A DNA stretch of 62,449 nucleotides from contig QHBW01000036.1 in NCBI GenBank assembly GCA_003244205.1, positions 1 through 62,449 of the forward strand. Reading direction: 5' to 3'. Both the position numbers and the translations under genes were made by a program. Below, piece by piece: positions 8,241 to 17,806 of the stretch. The stretch's first letter is position 1, and every line of letters starts with the position of its first letter. This DNA is from Solirubrobacterales bacterium. GTDB lineage: Bacteria; Actinomycetota; Thermoleophilia; Solirubrobacterales; Solirubrobacteraceae. Under the pieces are notes generated by a model that was not told where the DNA came from, searched no databases, and saw only the letters and a list, made by a program, of their open reading frames with translations.

Positions 8241-9095
8241 CTAGCTCGTCGGGGTACCCGTCGTCGTGGTCGTCGTGCTCGTCGGGCGCCACGGCGGGCG
8301 CACCGTAGCAGTCGCCACCGCCAGCCCATCGCCCACTGCAGCGACGTCGTGAACGCGAAAGACGGTGGCCCCGCGCTCGAGCGCGAGCACGCACGCCGCC
8401 ACCGTGGCCGCGACGCGTTCGTCGACGGGTCGGCCGGTGATCGCACCGAGGAACGACTTGCGCGAAACGCCCACGACCACCGGCCGGCCGAGCTCCACCA
8501 GCTCGTCGAGGCGGCGCAGCAACTCGAGGTTGTGCTCGACCGTCTTGCCGAAGCCGATGCCGGGGTCGAGCAGGATCCGCTCCTCCGCGACGCCCTCGCC
8601 AACGGCAAAGGCGAGCCGCTCTTGGAGGAATGCCTTGACCTCGGAGACGACGTCGCCATAGCGGGGATCGCGCTGCATCGTGCGCGGCTCTCCGAGCATG
8701 TGCATCAAACAGCAATCGGCGCGACGCTCGGCGACCAGCCCCGCCAGCTCGGGCTCGTCGCGCAGCGCGGTGACGTCGTTGACCAGCGTCGCGCCGGAGT
8801 CGAGCGCCGCCCGCGCCACCTCGACCCGCGAGGTGTCGATCGATAGCTGCGCTGGCACGGGCGCCGCCGCGAGGCGCTCGAACACCGGCGCCACCCGGCG
8901 CAGCTCCTCCTCGACGCTCACGGGGTCGGCGCCGGGACGGGTCGACGCGCCGCCGATGTCGAGGATCGCTGCTCCTGAAGCGAACAGCTCGCGCGCGTGC
9001 GCTGCGGCCCGGTCGGCGTCCAAGAAGCGCCCGCCGTCGGAGAAGGAGTCGGGCGTCACGTTGACGACGCCCATCAGGCGCACACCAGCGTCCAC
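8241..9095 (-). CDS. folP: Dihydropteroate synthase
   Basis: Condenses hydroxymethyl-dihydropterin pyrophosphate with p-aminobenzoate, and is the sulfonamide target. TIM-barrel motifs are intact: MGVVNVTPDSFSDGG at the N-terminus, DIGGASTRPGADPV, LSIDTSR, LVNDVTALRD, LLDPGIGFGKTVEHNLELL and GVSRKSFLG, then VFRVHDVAA. I use the GTG at 9095 (284 residues); it sits 4 bp after the methyltransferase stop, while upstream extension only overlaps that gene. The C-terminal tail ends in a Thr-rich run that is unusual but lies outside the barrel. Confidence 0.96.
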   Translation of the reverse strand: MDAGVRLMGVVNVTPDSFSDGGRFLDADRAAAHARELFASGAAILDIGGASTRPGADPVSVEEELRRVAPVFERLAAAPVPAQLSIDTSRVEVARAALDSGATLVNDVTALRDEPELAGLVAERRADCCLMHMLGEPRTMQRDPRYGDVVSEVKAFLQERLAFAVGEGVAEERILLDPGIGFGKTVEHNLELLRRLDELVELGRPVVVGVSRKSFLGAITGRPVDERVAATVAACVLALERGATVFRVHDVAAVGDGLAVATATVRPPWRPTSTTTTTTGTPTS

Positions 9096-9099
9096 GGGC

Positions 9100-9738
9100 T
9101 CAGCGGGCGACGGCGCGACCGGTGATGTAGGGACGCACGAGCGGCGCGGCTCTGGGAAGCTCGCCCCGCGTCGACTGCTCGACGTCGAATGGCCCTGCCG
9201 CAATCGCCTCCAGCGTGGAGCGGTTGCAGCGGCAGCCGTGGCCGAAGCGCAGCCACAGCGGCGCAAGGCGATCCTGCCAGCGCGCCAGCCGCGTCCCCGC
9301 GGGGGCACGCACGTGCTCGATGAACAGCAGCCGTCCCTGCGGACGCAGCACCCTTCCCAGCTCGTGGATCGCGCGCGTGGGATCGTCGACGGTGCAGAGC
9401 ACGAGCGTGCTGACGGCGCAATCGAAGCTCGCGTCCGGGAACGGCAGGCGCTCGGCGGAGGCGGCTACGACGCGGACACTCGCCAGGCCGTTCTTCTTCT
9501 TCTTCTTGACCTTCTTCTTCAACCGCTCCGCCATCGGCGCCTCGGGCTCGCAGACCACGAGCTCGCTCACCGCAGGCGTGTAGTGGCTGAGGTTGACGCC
9601 GGTGCCCGCGCCGATCTCGATCACGCGCCCGCGGGCATCCGCCAGCACGCGGTCGCGCTCGGCTCCGAGACCAGCGGCCTCGGTCGGCGCGAGGAAGCGG
9701 TCATAGCCGGCAGCGAAGACCCGGCCCCACAGGCTCAC
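9100..9738 (-). CDS. Class I SAM-dependent methyltransferase
   Basis: Methyltransferase of unknown substrate, 212 residues. Motif I is RVIEIGAGTGVNLSHY (residues 38-53), followed by an acidic strand end VVCEPEAPM. Motif II/III region is FDCAVSTLVLCTVDDP and LGRVLRPQGRLLFIEHV. The layout resembles UbiE/phospholipid N-methyltransferase-like enzymes. An odd feature is the run LKKKVKKKKKNG near residues 73-84, eight lysines in a short loop, encoded by a repetitive AAG tract. The GTG at 9738 is 13 bp from the ftsH stop. It sits between ftsH and folP, where folE is found in many bacteria. Confidence 0.88.
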   Translation of the reverse strand: MSLWGRVFAAGYDRFLAPTEAAGLGAERDRVLADARGRVIEIGAGTGVNLSHYTPAVSELVVCEPEAPMAERLKKKVKKKKKNGLASVRVVAASAERLPFPDASFDCAVSTLVLCTVDDPTRAIHELGRVLRPQGRLLFIEHVRAPAGTRLARWQDRLAPLWLRFGHGCRCNRSTLEAIAAGPFDVEQSTRGELPRAAPLVRPYITGRAVAR

Positions 9739-9751
9739 GGTGGCCGGTGCC

Positions 9752-11731
<1,980 letters not shown>

Positions 11732-11852
11732 GGTGTCTGGAGGCCCGCGTGGGAGACGCGGCGACCACGGCCCCGCGGCCGATTCAGCCTACCACGGTGC
11801 TGCGGGCGCAAAGTGCGCTTGCGGACGGGGTGCACGAGGACGCCAGGAGGGG

Positions 11853-12383
11853 TCACTCCTGCTTCAACGCGGCCACATAGGGCAGGTTGCGGTAGCGCTC
11901 ACCGTGATCGAGCCCGTAGCCGATGGCGAAGCGGTCGGGAATCTCGAAGCCGACATAGCGGATCGGCAATTCCACTTTCCTGCGGGTCGGCTTGGTCAAC
12001 AAAGCGCAGACCTCGAGCGTCCGCGGGGAGCGCGCGCCGAGCGAGCTCAGCAGGTAGCTGAGCGTCAGACCGGAGTCGACGATGTCCTCCACGATCAGTA
12101 CGTCGCGTCCCTCGATCGCGGCGTCGAGGTCCTTGAGGATCCGCACGACGCCCGAGGAGTCGGTCGCCGAGCCGTATGACGCAACCGCCATGAAGTCGAG
12201 CTCGCAAGGCACGCTGACGTTGCGCATGAGGTCGGAGAGGAAGAGGACGGCGCCCTTTAGCACGCAGACGAGCACCAGGTCGGAGCCAACATAGTCGGCG
12301 CTGATCTCCTCGCCGATGCTGGCTACGCGACGACGCAGGTCATCAGCCTGGACGAGGATCTCGCCGATCGCTGGGTCGCGCAC
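11853..12383 (-). CDS. hpt: Hypoxanthine phosphoribosyltransferase
   Basis: Purine salvage enzyme converting hypoxanthine (and often guanine) with PRPP to IMP/GMP. The 176-residue protein has the flexible-loop region VASYGSATDSSGVVRILKD, the PRPP-binding motif DVLIVEDIVDSGLTLSYL (residues 93-110) and the base-binding segment YVGFEIPDRFAIGYGLD. The GTG start at 12383 is 15 bp after the DUF1707 gene stop. In other bacteria Hpt and TilS are adjacent and interact with FtsH expression; here a DUF1707 gene has been inserted between tilS and hpt. Confidence 0.97.
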   Translation of the reverse strand: MRDPAIGEILVQADDLRRRVASIGEEISADYVGSDLVLVCVLKGAVLFLSDLMRNVSVPCELDFMAVASYGSATDSSGVVRILKDLDAAIEGRDVLIVEDIVDSGLTLSYLLSSLGARSPRTLEVCALLTKPTRRKVELPIRYVGFEIPDRFAIGYGLDHGERYRNLPYVAALKQE

Positions 12384-12398
12384 GCGTCGCCGCTGGTC

Positions 12399-12923
12399 TT
12401 ATTGGGGGCGCGGGAGATCGCGCCGGCGGCTTCGGTCGCGACGGCGATCGTGGCGACCGGGGCGCAGCCGACCTGGCGGAGGACCTTCGCCGCGAAGCCG
12501 GGCGCCGAGCAGCGCGATCCCAGCGGGCAACAGCGTCCAGATCGGCCAGAAGTAGTGCGCCCCGGTGGCGGCCCAGATGCCGACCATCCAGGCGTTGAAC
12601 GTGACATAGGAGGCAAGCGCCGTCCTCCACGCCCGGCGATGGCGACCTGCCCGATGCGCCTGCCGGGCCCCCGGTAGATCGCGCACGATCGCGTCGAGCT
12701 CCCCGCGCGTGCGGGCGCCGTAGGCGACCTCGACGCGCTGCTCGAGCTCCTCGGTGTCGAGGCGACCCTCGCTGCAGGCCTGACGCAGCATCGTCGCCAC
12801 CTTCTCGCGCTCCTCGTCGGAGGCGCGCAGCTCGTGCCGGTGCAGCGAGGGCACCGGCGGGGACGGCGAAGGCGTGGGCGAAGGCGTGGGCGGCGGCGTG
12901 GGCGGGACGACCGACTCTGCCAT
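12399..12923 (-). CDS. DUF1707 / 2TM-domain membrane protein
   Basis: Function unknown. The 174 residues comprise a Pro/Thr/Ser-rich N-terminus (residues 5-24), a DUF1707 domain (LRASDEEREKVATMLRQA, then GRLDTEELEQRVEVAY; about residues 30-85), a basic linker, and a hydrophobic hairpin with two probable membrane helices (about residues 103-145). A basic C-terminal tail follows. DUF1707 is typical of actinobacteria, usually at the N-terminus of small membrane proteins. The ATG at 12923 has a plausible start; a longer frame upstream overlaps tilS. It sits in the tilS-hpt operon. Confidence 0.85.
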   Translation of the reverse strand: MAESVVPPTPPPTPSPTPSPSPPVPSLHRHELRASDEEREKVATMLRQACSEGRLDTEELEQRVEVAYGARTRGELDAIVRDLPGARQAHRAGRHRRAWRTALASYVTFNAWMVGIWAATGAHYFWPIWTLLPAGIALLGARLRGEGPPPGRLRPGRHDRRRDRSRRRDLPRPQ

Positions 12924-12984
12924 CTTCCGCAGTATGCCGTGCCCGTGACGGGAGCGTGCGGTTAGCTCGGCACTGGGGGATGGG

Positions 12985-13980
12985 TCACGAGACTTCCGCA
13001 GCGCCCACGTGCTCGAAGCGCAGCCGGCCCGACTCGACGATCGCGCGCAGCCCGCCGCTGAGGTGCAGCTCAGCGCGCCGGCCGTCGGCGTGGCCGAGGG
13101 AACGCAGCTCCACCAGGCGGGTTGCGGCATCTGGGGCGTGAGCGCCGCAAGCCTGCTCTGCGAGCCGGCGCACGACCAGCCGGGCCAGTGCGACCGGCAG
13201 GACGCGCAGGCGCTCGAGGGCGATTGCCGCCTCGCCGTGCAGCTCCCGGTCCACCAGCCCATCGAGCAGCTCGGCTTCCTCGCGGAGCTCGGCCGCCGTG
13301 CGGACGATGCTCGCCTCGGCGCTGGGATGAACGGACCGCAGCGCCGCCAGCAGCTGGTGACGCACACGCGCGCGCGCGAAGGTGGGGTCGGCGTTGCTGG
13401 GGTCCTCGCGCCAGCTCAGCCCGCGCTGACGGCAGTACTCCGCCGTCTGCTCGCGGGAGAGCGCCAGCAGCGGGCGAATCAGCGAGCCGCGCCTGGCCGC
13501 CATCCCGAGCAGCGCGCGCCGCCCCGGCGACGCCGCCAGCCGGTAGAGGATCGTCTCGGCCTGGTCGGAGGCCGTGTGACCGGTGGCAACGAGCGCCTGA
13601 TCGCCGCCGGCGAAGCCCGGCGCGGCCGCGAGCTCGAAGGCGGCGCTGTAGCGAACGTCGCGCGCCCAGGCCTGGAGGTTGCCGCTCGACGCGCCGTCCT
13701 TTGCGGACAGACGCCGCGGGCGGGTGACCGCGAGCGCGACTCCCAGCGCTGAGCACAGCGCGACGCACAGCGCCTCGTCCTCGTCGGCGCCCTCGCGCAG
13801 GGCGTAGTTGCAGTGCACGGCATTGACCGCCGCGCGCCCGCCGATTTCCACAGCGAGGTCGAGCAGGCAGACCGAGTCGCGTCCTCCCGACAGCATCACC
13901 ACGACGGGTCTTTCGGGGGACAGCAGCCCAGCGGCGGCAACAGACGCGCGCACGTTGGCCGGATCGAGGAGGGCTGACAT
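12985..13980 (-). CDS. tilS: tRNA(Ile)-lysidine synthase
   Basis: Modifies the wobble cytidine of tRNA-Ile(CAU) to lysidine, changing both codon and amino-acid identity. The PP-loop ATP motif reads VVVMLSGGRDSVCLLDLA (residues 27-44), where many homologues have SGGxDS. Other family segments are VHCNYALREGADEDE, GHTASDQAETILYRLAASPG, IRPLLALSREQT and LSWREDPSNADPTFARARVR. The 331-residue length is on the short side, so the C-terminal tRNA-binding domain is compact. The ATG at 13980 is 2 bp from the stop of the upstream cyclase gene, implying one transcript. Confidence 0.95.
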   Translation of the reverse strand: MSALLDPANVRASVAAAGLLSPERPVVVMLSGGRDSVCLLDLAVEIGGRAAVNAVHCNYALREGADEDEALCVALCSALGVALAVTRPRRLSAKDGASSGNLQAWARDVRYSAAFELAAAPGFAGGDQALVATGHTASDQAETILYRLAASPGRRALLGMAARRGSLIRPLLALSREQTAEYCRQRGLSWREDPSNADPTFARARVRHQLLAALRSVHPSAEASIVRTAAELREEAELLDGLVDRELHGEAAIALERLRVLPVALARLVVRRLAEQACGAHAPDAATRLVELRSLGHADGRRAELHLSGGLRAIVESGRLRFEHVGAAEVS

Positions 13981-13982
13981 CG

Positions 13983-15179
13983 TCAGTCGTCGGCGAGGCG
14001 AGCGGCGAACAGCTCGGTGGGCTCGCTGAAGCCCTTCAGGCGCACCTCTCCGATCGGCTCGAACTCGAGGTGGCTGCCGGCGTGCTCGACGACCGGACGC
14101 GTCACGAGCACCTCCCCGCCAGCGGCTCGCGCAGCCACGCGCGAGGCCTGGTTGACCTCGCGTCCGTAGTAGTCGCCGTCGCGATAGAGCGTCTGGCCGT
14201 AGTGGATCCCAATGCGCGGCAGCGGGCGCTCGGTCGAGAGGCGCTGAAAGCCCACCGCCCAATCGGTCAGCGCGCCGGGGTCCGATGCGACCAGCATGAC
14301 CTCGTCGCCAATCGTCTTGATCACCCTGGCATCGTCGGGAATCGTCTGCTCGACGGCGTCGACGAAGCGCTCCACGGCATCGAAGGCAGACTCTTCACCC
14401 TCCTCTTCGGTGAGGCGGGTGTAGCCGGCGAGGTCGGCGAAGGCGATTGCCACCCGCAGCTTGCCGAGGTCGACGGCACGGTCATCGAGGTCTGACTCCA
14501 TGTGACCGATTACGTCCTGTTGGACGTAGAAGCTCAGATAGCGTTGGTGGAGGTGGTCCATGAACGGCGACGAGAGGGGAAGCAGCTCGCGCGCCAACCC
14601 CTCCATCTCCTCGGCCATCTCCAGCCCCGGGACGCCGTCACGCATCAGCGGCTCGTGCACATAGAGGTGAAAGAGGCGCACCTCGGCGTCGGCGATCTGA
14701 GCCAGCGACTGGCCGTACACGCGCGCCAGCTGGAGGAACGCAACGAGCGGGAAGCCGGCAGCAAGCACCGCGGCGATGTAGCGCAGGTTCTGGAGATCGT
14801 CCTCGCTGATGGCTTCCAGCGACGGCGGGCTGTAGCCGAGCGCGGTGTAGATGCGCTCAATCAGCGCCGGCTCGAGCCCGCACTCCTTGGCGGCCTCGTT
14901 GAGCGTGTAGACGCTCTCTTCGCTGGGGAACAGATCCTCCACGTAGGCGAACGCGAGGCGCCCCGCCCGGCCTGCCTCGCGAATCTGCTCGAGTGAGTGT
15001 CCGCGCTCGCGCAGGCGTGCGACCAGGCGGGCGTGGGCTGCCGCGGCATGCGTCCATTGGCCGCGGTATTGGGGGATCACCCCCTGCTTGCTCCAGCGCC
15101 GCAACGTGCCGGGGCTGACGCCGGCGCGCTGCGCGGCCTCGCGCAGGCTCAGATGGCTGTTGGAGCTCGGCTGGCTCAC
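13983..15179 (-). CDS. MerR-like helix-turn-helix protein fused to a class III adenylate/guanylate cyclase domain
   Basis: The 398-residue protein joins an N-terminal MerR-type DNA-binding domain (about 8-75: LREAAQRAGVSPGTLRRW) to a middle helical region and a C-terminal class III nucleotide cyclase domain (about 215-385). The cyclase core shows FADLAGYTRLTEEEG with the first metal Asp, VIKTIGDEVMLVA with the second Asp, and GIHYGQTLYRDGDYYGREVNQASRV. Product specificity (cAMP or cGMP) cannot be decided. The GTG at 15179 begins just before the HTH; a longer frame is Arg/Pro-rich and unlikely. It is directly upstream of tilS, 2 bp apart. A direct DNA-binding cyclase suggests a regulator whose second messenger is made on or near DNA. 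Confidence 0.88.
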   Translation of the reverse strand: MSQPSSNSHLSLREAAQRAGVSPGTLRRWSKQGVIPQYRGQWTHAAAAHARLVARLRERGHSLEQIREAGRAGRLAFAYVEDLFPSEESVYTLNEAAKECGLEPALIERIYTALGYSPPSLEAISEDDLQNLRYIAAVLAAGFPLVAFLQLARVYGQSLAQIADAEVRLFHLYVHEPLMRDGVPGLEMAEEMEGLARELLPLSSPFMDHLHQRYLSFYVQQDVIGHMESDLDDRAVDLGKLRVAIAFADLAGYTRLTEEEGEESAFDAVERFVDAVEQTIPDDARVIKTIGDEVMLVASDPGALTDWAVGFQRLSTERPLPRIGIHYGQTLYRDGDYYGREVNQASRVAARAAGGEVLVTRPVVEHAGSHLEFEPIGEVRLKGFSEPTELFAARLADD

Positions 15180-15215
15180 AGCCTCACGGTACTTCGCGCA
15201 GTGCCGGCGCGGGTC

Positions 15216-15248
15216 GGCGGCGGGACCATGCTGGTTGGTCCCGCCGCC
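15216..15248. terminator. Strong hairpin between the SCP2-like gene and the cyclase gene
   Basis: A perfect 13-bp stem (15216-15228 with 15236-15248) closes a 7-nt loop. No U-tract follows on either strand. It lies after the stop of the SCP2-like gene (minus strand) and before the cyclase start, so it may end the former transcript; a role in the cyclase leader is equally possible. Confidence 0.5.
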
Positions 15249-15439
15249 CGCGGGCTGATCGGCCCGCTCCGTCGGCCGGCGGCGCTCGTCTCGTTGCCGG
15301 CGGCGCCTCGCGGGCGCCCGCGCCGGGCGCGCCCACTCTCCGACCGTCAGGGAGTCCCCTAGGAATACTCGCTCCAAGCGCCAATGTCAACGCCGCGCCT
15401 GGGTCACCGGCGCATCCCGCGAGACGTTCGTCCCGGCGT

Positions 15440-15865
15440 CTACACCAGCAGGTGCGGATACTCCTCCGCCACCATCGCGCGGTAGCGGGCATAGACCGGC
15501 TTGGTGATCGGGATCAGCGACAGCGCCGCCTTGACATCGCCACCGGCCTTGATCCGCCGGCGGGCGATCGCGATCGCGACATTCTCCTTGCCCTGGAAGT
15601 ACCTGTTGGCGGTCTCCGAGGACATGGTCATGCGGACCTTGGGCTGCCAGTCGACCTCATCGCTCCACTCCCAGTGCAGGTTGGCGTCCTCGGCGGGCTT
15701 GGCTGCCCGGATGTTGACCACCATGTCGAAGTCGCTGAACTCAAAGCGCTGGGGAACGTCGGCGTCGCGCAGCGCCGGGCCCATCTCGGGGTCGTCGTTC
15801 ATCAACCCGAAGACGCGATCCATTACCTCCTTGAACTCCGCCTCCGACTCGAATGCATCAGCCAT
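15440..15865 (-). CDS. SCP2 sterol-binding-domain-like protein
   Basis: The 141 residues resemble the SCP2 lipid-binding fold: alternating strands with FEFSDFDMVVNIRAAK, LHWEWSDEVDWQPKVRMTMS, then SETANRYFQGKENVAIAIAR and GGDVKAALSLIPITKPVYARY. The pattern of a ligand-loading 'F-x-G-K-x-N' region plus an Ala/Leu-rich last helix is what I use for the call. Bacterial members are thought to carry acyl chains or sterol-like lipids in the cytosol. It is 3 bp downstream of a coiled-coil gene, forming a two-gene unit. The start ATG at 15865 follows a purine-rich GAGGTGAG site. Confidence 0.75.
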   Translation of the reverse strand: MADAFESEAEFKEVMDRVFGLMNDDPEMGPALRDADVPQRFEFSDFDMVVNIRAAKPAEDANLHWEWSDEVDWQPKVRMTMSSETANRYFQGKENVAIAIARRRIKAGGDVKAALSLIPITKPVYARYRAMVAEEYPHLLV

Positions 15866-15868
15866 CGC

Positions 15869-16201
15869 TCACCTCCTCGGCTCGCGCTTCTTATTCGCTG
15901 CGCTGCCCCGCGTAACCGGCGCGCCGTCCCGCTTGGGCGCTGCTCCACCCTCCAAGGCCCGCACGCGCCGCTCCAGCGCTCGGAGCTCCTCGCGCAGCGA
16001 TCTCAAGTCGTCGCCGGCACTCTGGACGAGCACGTCGTCGAGCACCGCTCGCACGCGCCCCGCCGCTCCGGTCAGCTCGTCGACGAGCTCCTGCGCGCGC
16101 TCTCGGGTGATCTGCGCCTGGCCGACGGTGGCCTGAAAGGTCCGATCGACGGCGCCGCGGACCGCGTCCGCCGCCTCCGCCCCCCGTGCCTTGCGCGCCA
16201 T
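15869..16201 (-). CDS. Small coiled-coil, phasin-like protein
   Basis: A 110-residue, mostly helical protein with heptad-like hydrophobics from about residue 8 to 85 (RAQELVDELTGAAGRVRAV, then LRSLREELRALERRVRALEG) and a basic, low-complexity C-terminal tail. It resembles phasin/PhaF-type or apolipoprotein-like amphipathic helices, but no catalytic residues exist and I recognise no exact family. It precedes the SCP2-like gene by 3 bp, consistent with a lipid-surface role. Divergent from the nucleoside phosphorylase, with 32 bp between the start codons. Confidence 0.7.
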   Translation of the reverse strand: MARKARGAEAADAVRGAVDRTFQATVGQAQITRERAQELVDELTGAAGRVRAVLDDVLVQSAGDDLRSLREELRALERRVRALEGGAAPKRDGAPVTRGSAANKKREPRR

Positions 16202-16233
16202 CGCGGCAGCGTACCTCTATCCTCGCCGCGCCG

Positions 16234-16974
16234 ATGACGGGCGCGCCGATTCACCTGCGCCCGACCGCCGAGCTGGCAGAGCGTGTGCTGCTGCCCGGCG
16301 ATCCCGGCCGCGCGCTCCAGCTCGCCCAGACGGTGCTCGAGCGACCGCGCATGTTCAACCACACGCGGGGTCTGTGGGGCTACAGCGGCGCAGCACTCTG
16401 CGACGGCGCTCCGCTGACCATCCAGAGCACCGGGATGGGCGGCCCCAGCGCCGCGATCGTGATCGAAGAGCTGATCGCCCTCGGCGCACAACGGTTCATC
16501 CGGGTTGGGACGTGCGGAGCGCTCAGCGCGGAGCTCGGGCTCGGTGACCTCGTTGTCGCCCGCGCCGCGCTTGCCGCCGACGGCACGAGCGCGGCACTGA
16601 CGGCTGCTGGCGAGGTGTCGGGCGGCGCAATTTGGTCGGGACCGCGGTTGCTGGCGGCCGACCCGGGCCTGTCGGCGGCACTCGCGTCGGCGGCCGGGAA
16701 TCGCGCCAGCGTGGGGATCGTGGCTTCGTGCGATCTCTTCTATGACCCCGACCCCGCGCGCGCCGCTGGCTGGCGGGCGGCGGGGGCGCTCGCGGTCGAG
16801 ATGGAGACAGCCACGCTGCTTGCCCTCGCGGGGAGACACGGTGTCACGGCCGCCAGTCTGCTGGCCGTTTCCGACGTCCTGGTGGGAGGCAGAACGCGCA
16901 TCGACGACGACGGGCTGCTTGTCGCCGGTAAGCGTTTGGGAGACGTCGCCACGCGCGCGTTGGCCGATCTGTGA
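16234..16974 (+). CDS. Purine nucleoside phosphorylase, PNP/UDP family (DeoD-like)
   Basis: Phosphorolysis of nucleosides to base and ribose-1-phosphate. The 246-residue product has LLPGDPGRALQLA at residues 20-32 (phosphate loop), TGMGGPSAAIVIEELIALG, IRVGTCGALS and the nucleoside-binding VEMETATLLALAGRHG, all diagnostic for the NP-I fold. The ATG at 16234 is preferred because the in-frame extension overlaps the divergent gene. Hexameric PNP, uridine phosphorylase and MTA/SAH nucleosidase relatives look alike; the G-D-P-G-R motif favours a phosphorylase. Confidence 0.9.
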   Translation: MTGAPIHLRPTAELAERVLLPGDPGRALQLAQTVLERPRMFNHTRGLWGYSGAALCDGAPLTIQSTGMGGPSAAIVIEELIALGAQRFIRVGTCGALSAELGLGDLVVARAALAADGTSAALTAAGEVSGGAIWSGPRLLAADPGLSAALASAAGNRASVGIVASCDLFYDPDPARAAGWRAAGALAVEMETATLLALAGRHGVTAASLLAVSDVLVGGRTRIDDDGLLVAGKRLGDVATRALADL

Positions 16975-17062
16975 CCCTGGGCGTCCGGGGGCCGGACACC
17001 AAGGGCGACAGACACGTCCGTCAGAGGCTGCGGCCGACCTTCGGTCGAGTTTGAGTGGAGGC

Positions 17063-17083
17063 TAACCTTCAGGTCGAAGGTTA
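17063..17083. terminator. Hairpin between convergent genes
   Basis: TAACCTTC and GAAGGTTA form a perfect 8-bp stem with a 5-nt loop, preceded by a second small stem CGACC/GGTCG at about 17036-17048. They lie in the 135-bp gap between the phosphorylase gene (plus) and the coiled-coil gene (minus), a natural position for a bidirectional terminator. There is no long U-tract. Confidence 0.5.
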
Positions 17084-17109
17084 CATCCGGGAAACACGTG
17101 CGGGAAACA

Positions 17110-17556
17110 TCACGCCGGATCCCCGACGCGCAGACGCTCCTGGCCTCGCGCAACGGTCTCGCCGGCCTGCGCGGGCAGCTGCTCGTTGAGCGCGTGCAGC
17201 TCCCGGACGAGCACGCCGAGCTGCTCCTCGATCGCCGCCAGGCGCTCCTGCAGGTCGGCGCTGTTAGTCAGGAGCGCGAGTCGCTCGTCGATGCGATCCA
17301 CCCCGTCCTCGACTCCCTCGAGCCGCTGGGAGACCGAGCGCAGCCTGCGCGTCAGCCGCTCGATGTCCGCTGCCGACGGGATGTTGAGCGCTCCCATGGC
17401 GAGGGTCTGCGCTTGGGCGGCGCGCTCGCGCGCCTCGAAGGCGCGCGACAGCGTGTTGGTGACCAGCGGGTTCTCCAGCAGCTCCTGGGCGAGCTTGCCG
17501 AGGGCATCCTCGCCCTGGCGTGTGAGCCGGGCGCGAAGCCCGTCGTCGTCTGTCAT
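17110..17556 (-). CDS. Phasin-like coiled-coil protein
   Basis: The 148-residue product is almost wholly helical: LTRQGEDALGKLAQELLENP, then AFEARERAAQAQTLAMGALN, a Pro-marked break (NIPSAADIERLTRRLRSVS) and long heptads to residue 135. It resembles polyhydroxyalkanoate granule-associated or 'magnesium-transporter-like' coiled-coil proteins of this phylum, and also the small helical protein at 15869-16201. No enzyme motif. The ATG at 17556 follows GGAGAAG. Function is unknown; a scaffold or granule-surface role is inference. Confidence 0.68.
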   Translation of the reverse strand: MTDDDGLRARLTRQGEDALGKLAQELLENPLVTNTLSRAFEARERAAQAQTLAMGALNIPSAADIERLTRRLRSVSQRLEGVEDGVDRIDERLALLTNSADLQERLAAIEEQLGVLVRELHALNEQLPAQAGETVARGQERLRVGDPA

Positions 17557-17806
17557 TTGCAGATCTTCTCCTGGCATTCGGGCGCTGAGTGCAGGATGCG
17601 GGCCGGACGTCGGTTCGGCGGACAATGCGTGCGACCACCGTAGCGCGGAGGCGACGGACATGCACGAGAGCCATCGTCCAGCATGCAGGGCGCTCCGAGG
17701 CGGCGCCCCGGCGGATAAGTTGCCTGCGCGCGGCCTGGTTTCTCCGTGGTACGGTGGCGGCGTTCGACCCGCAACGCGTCGGCTGGGAGGAGGCCGCAGG
17801 AAGCAC

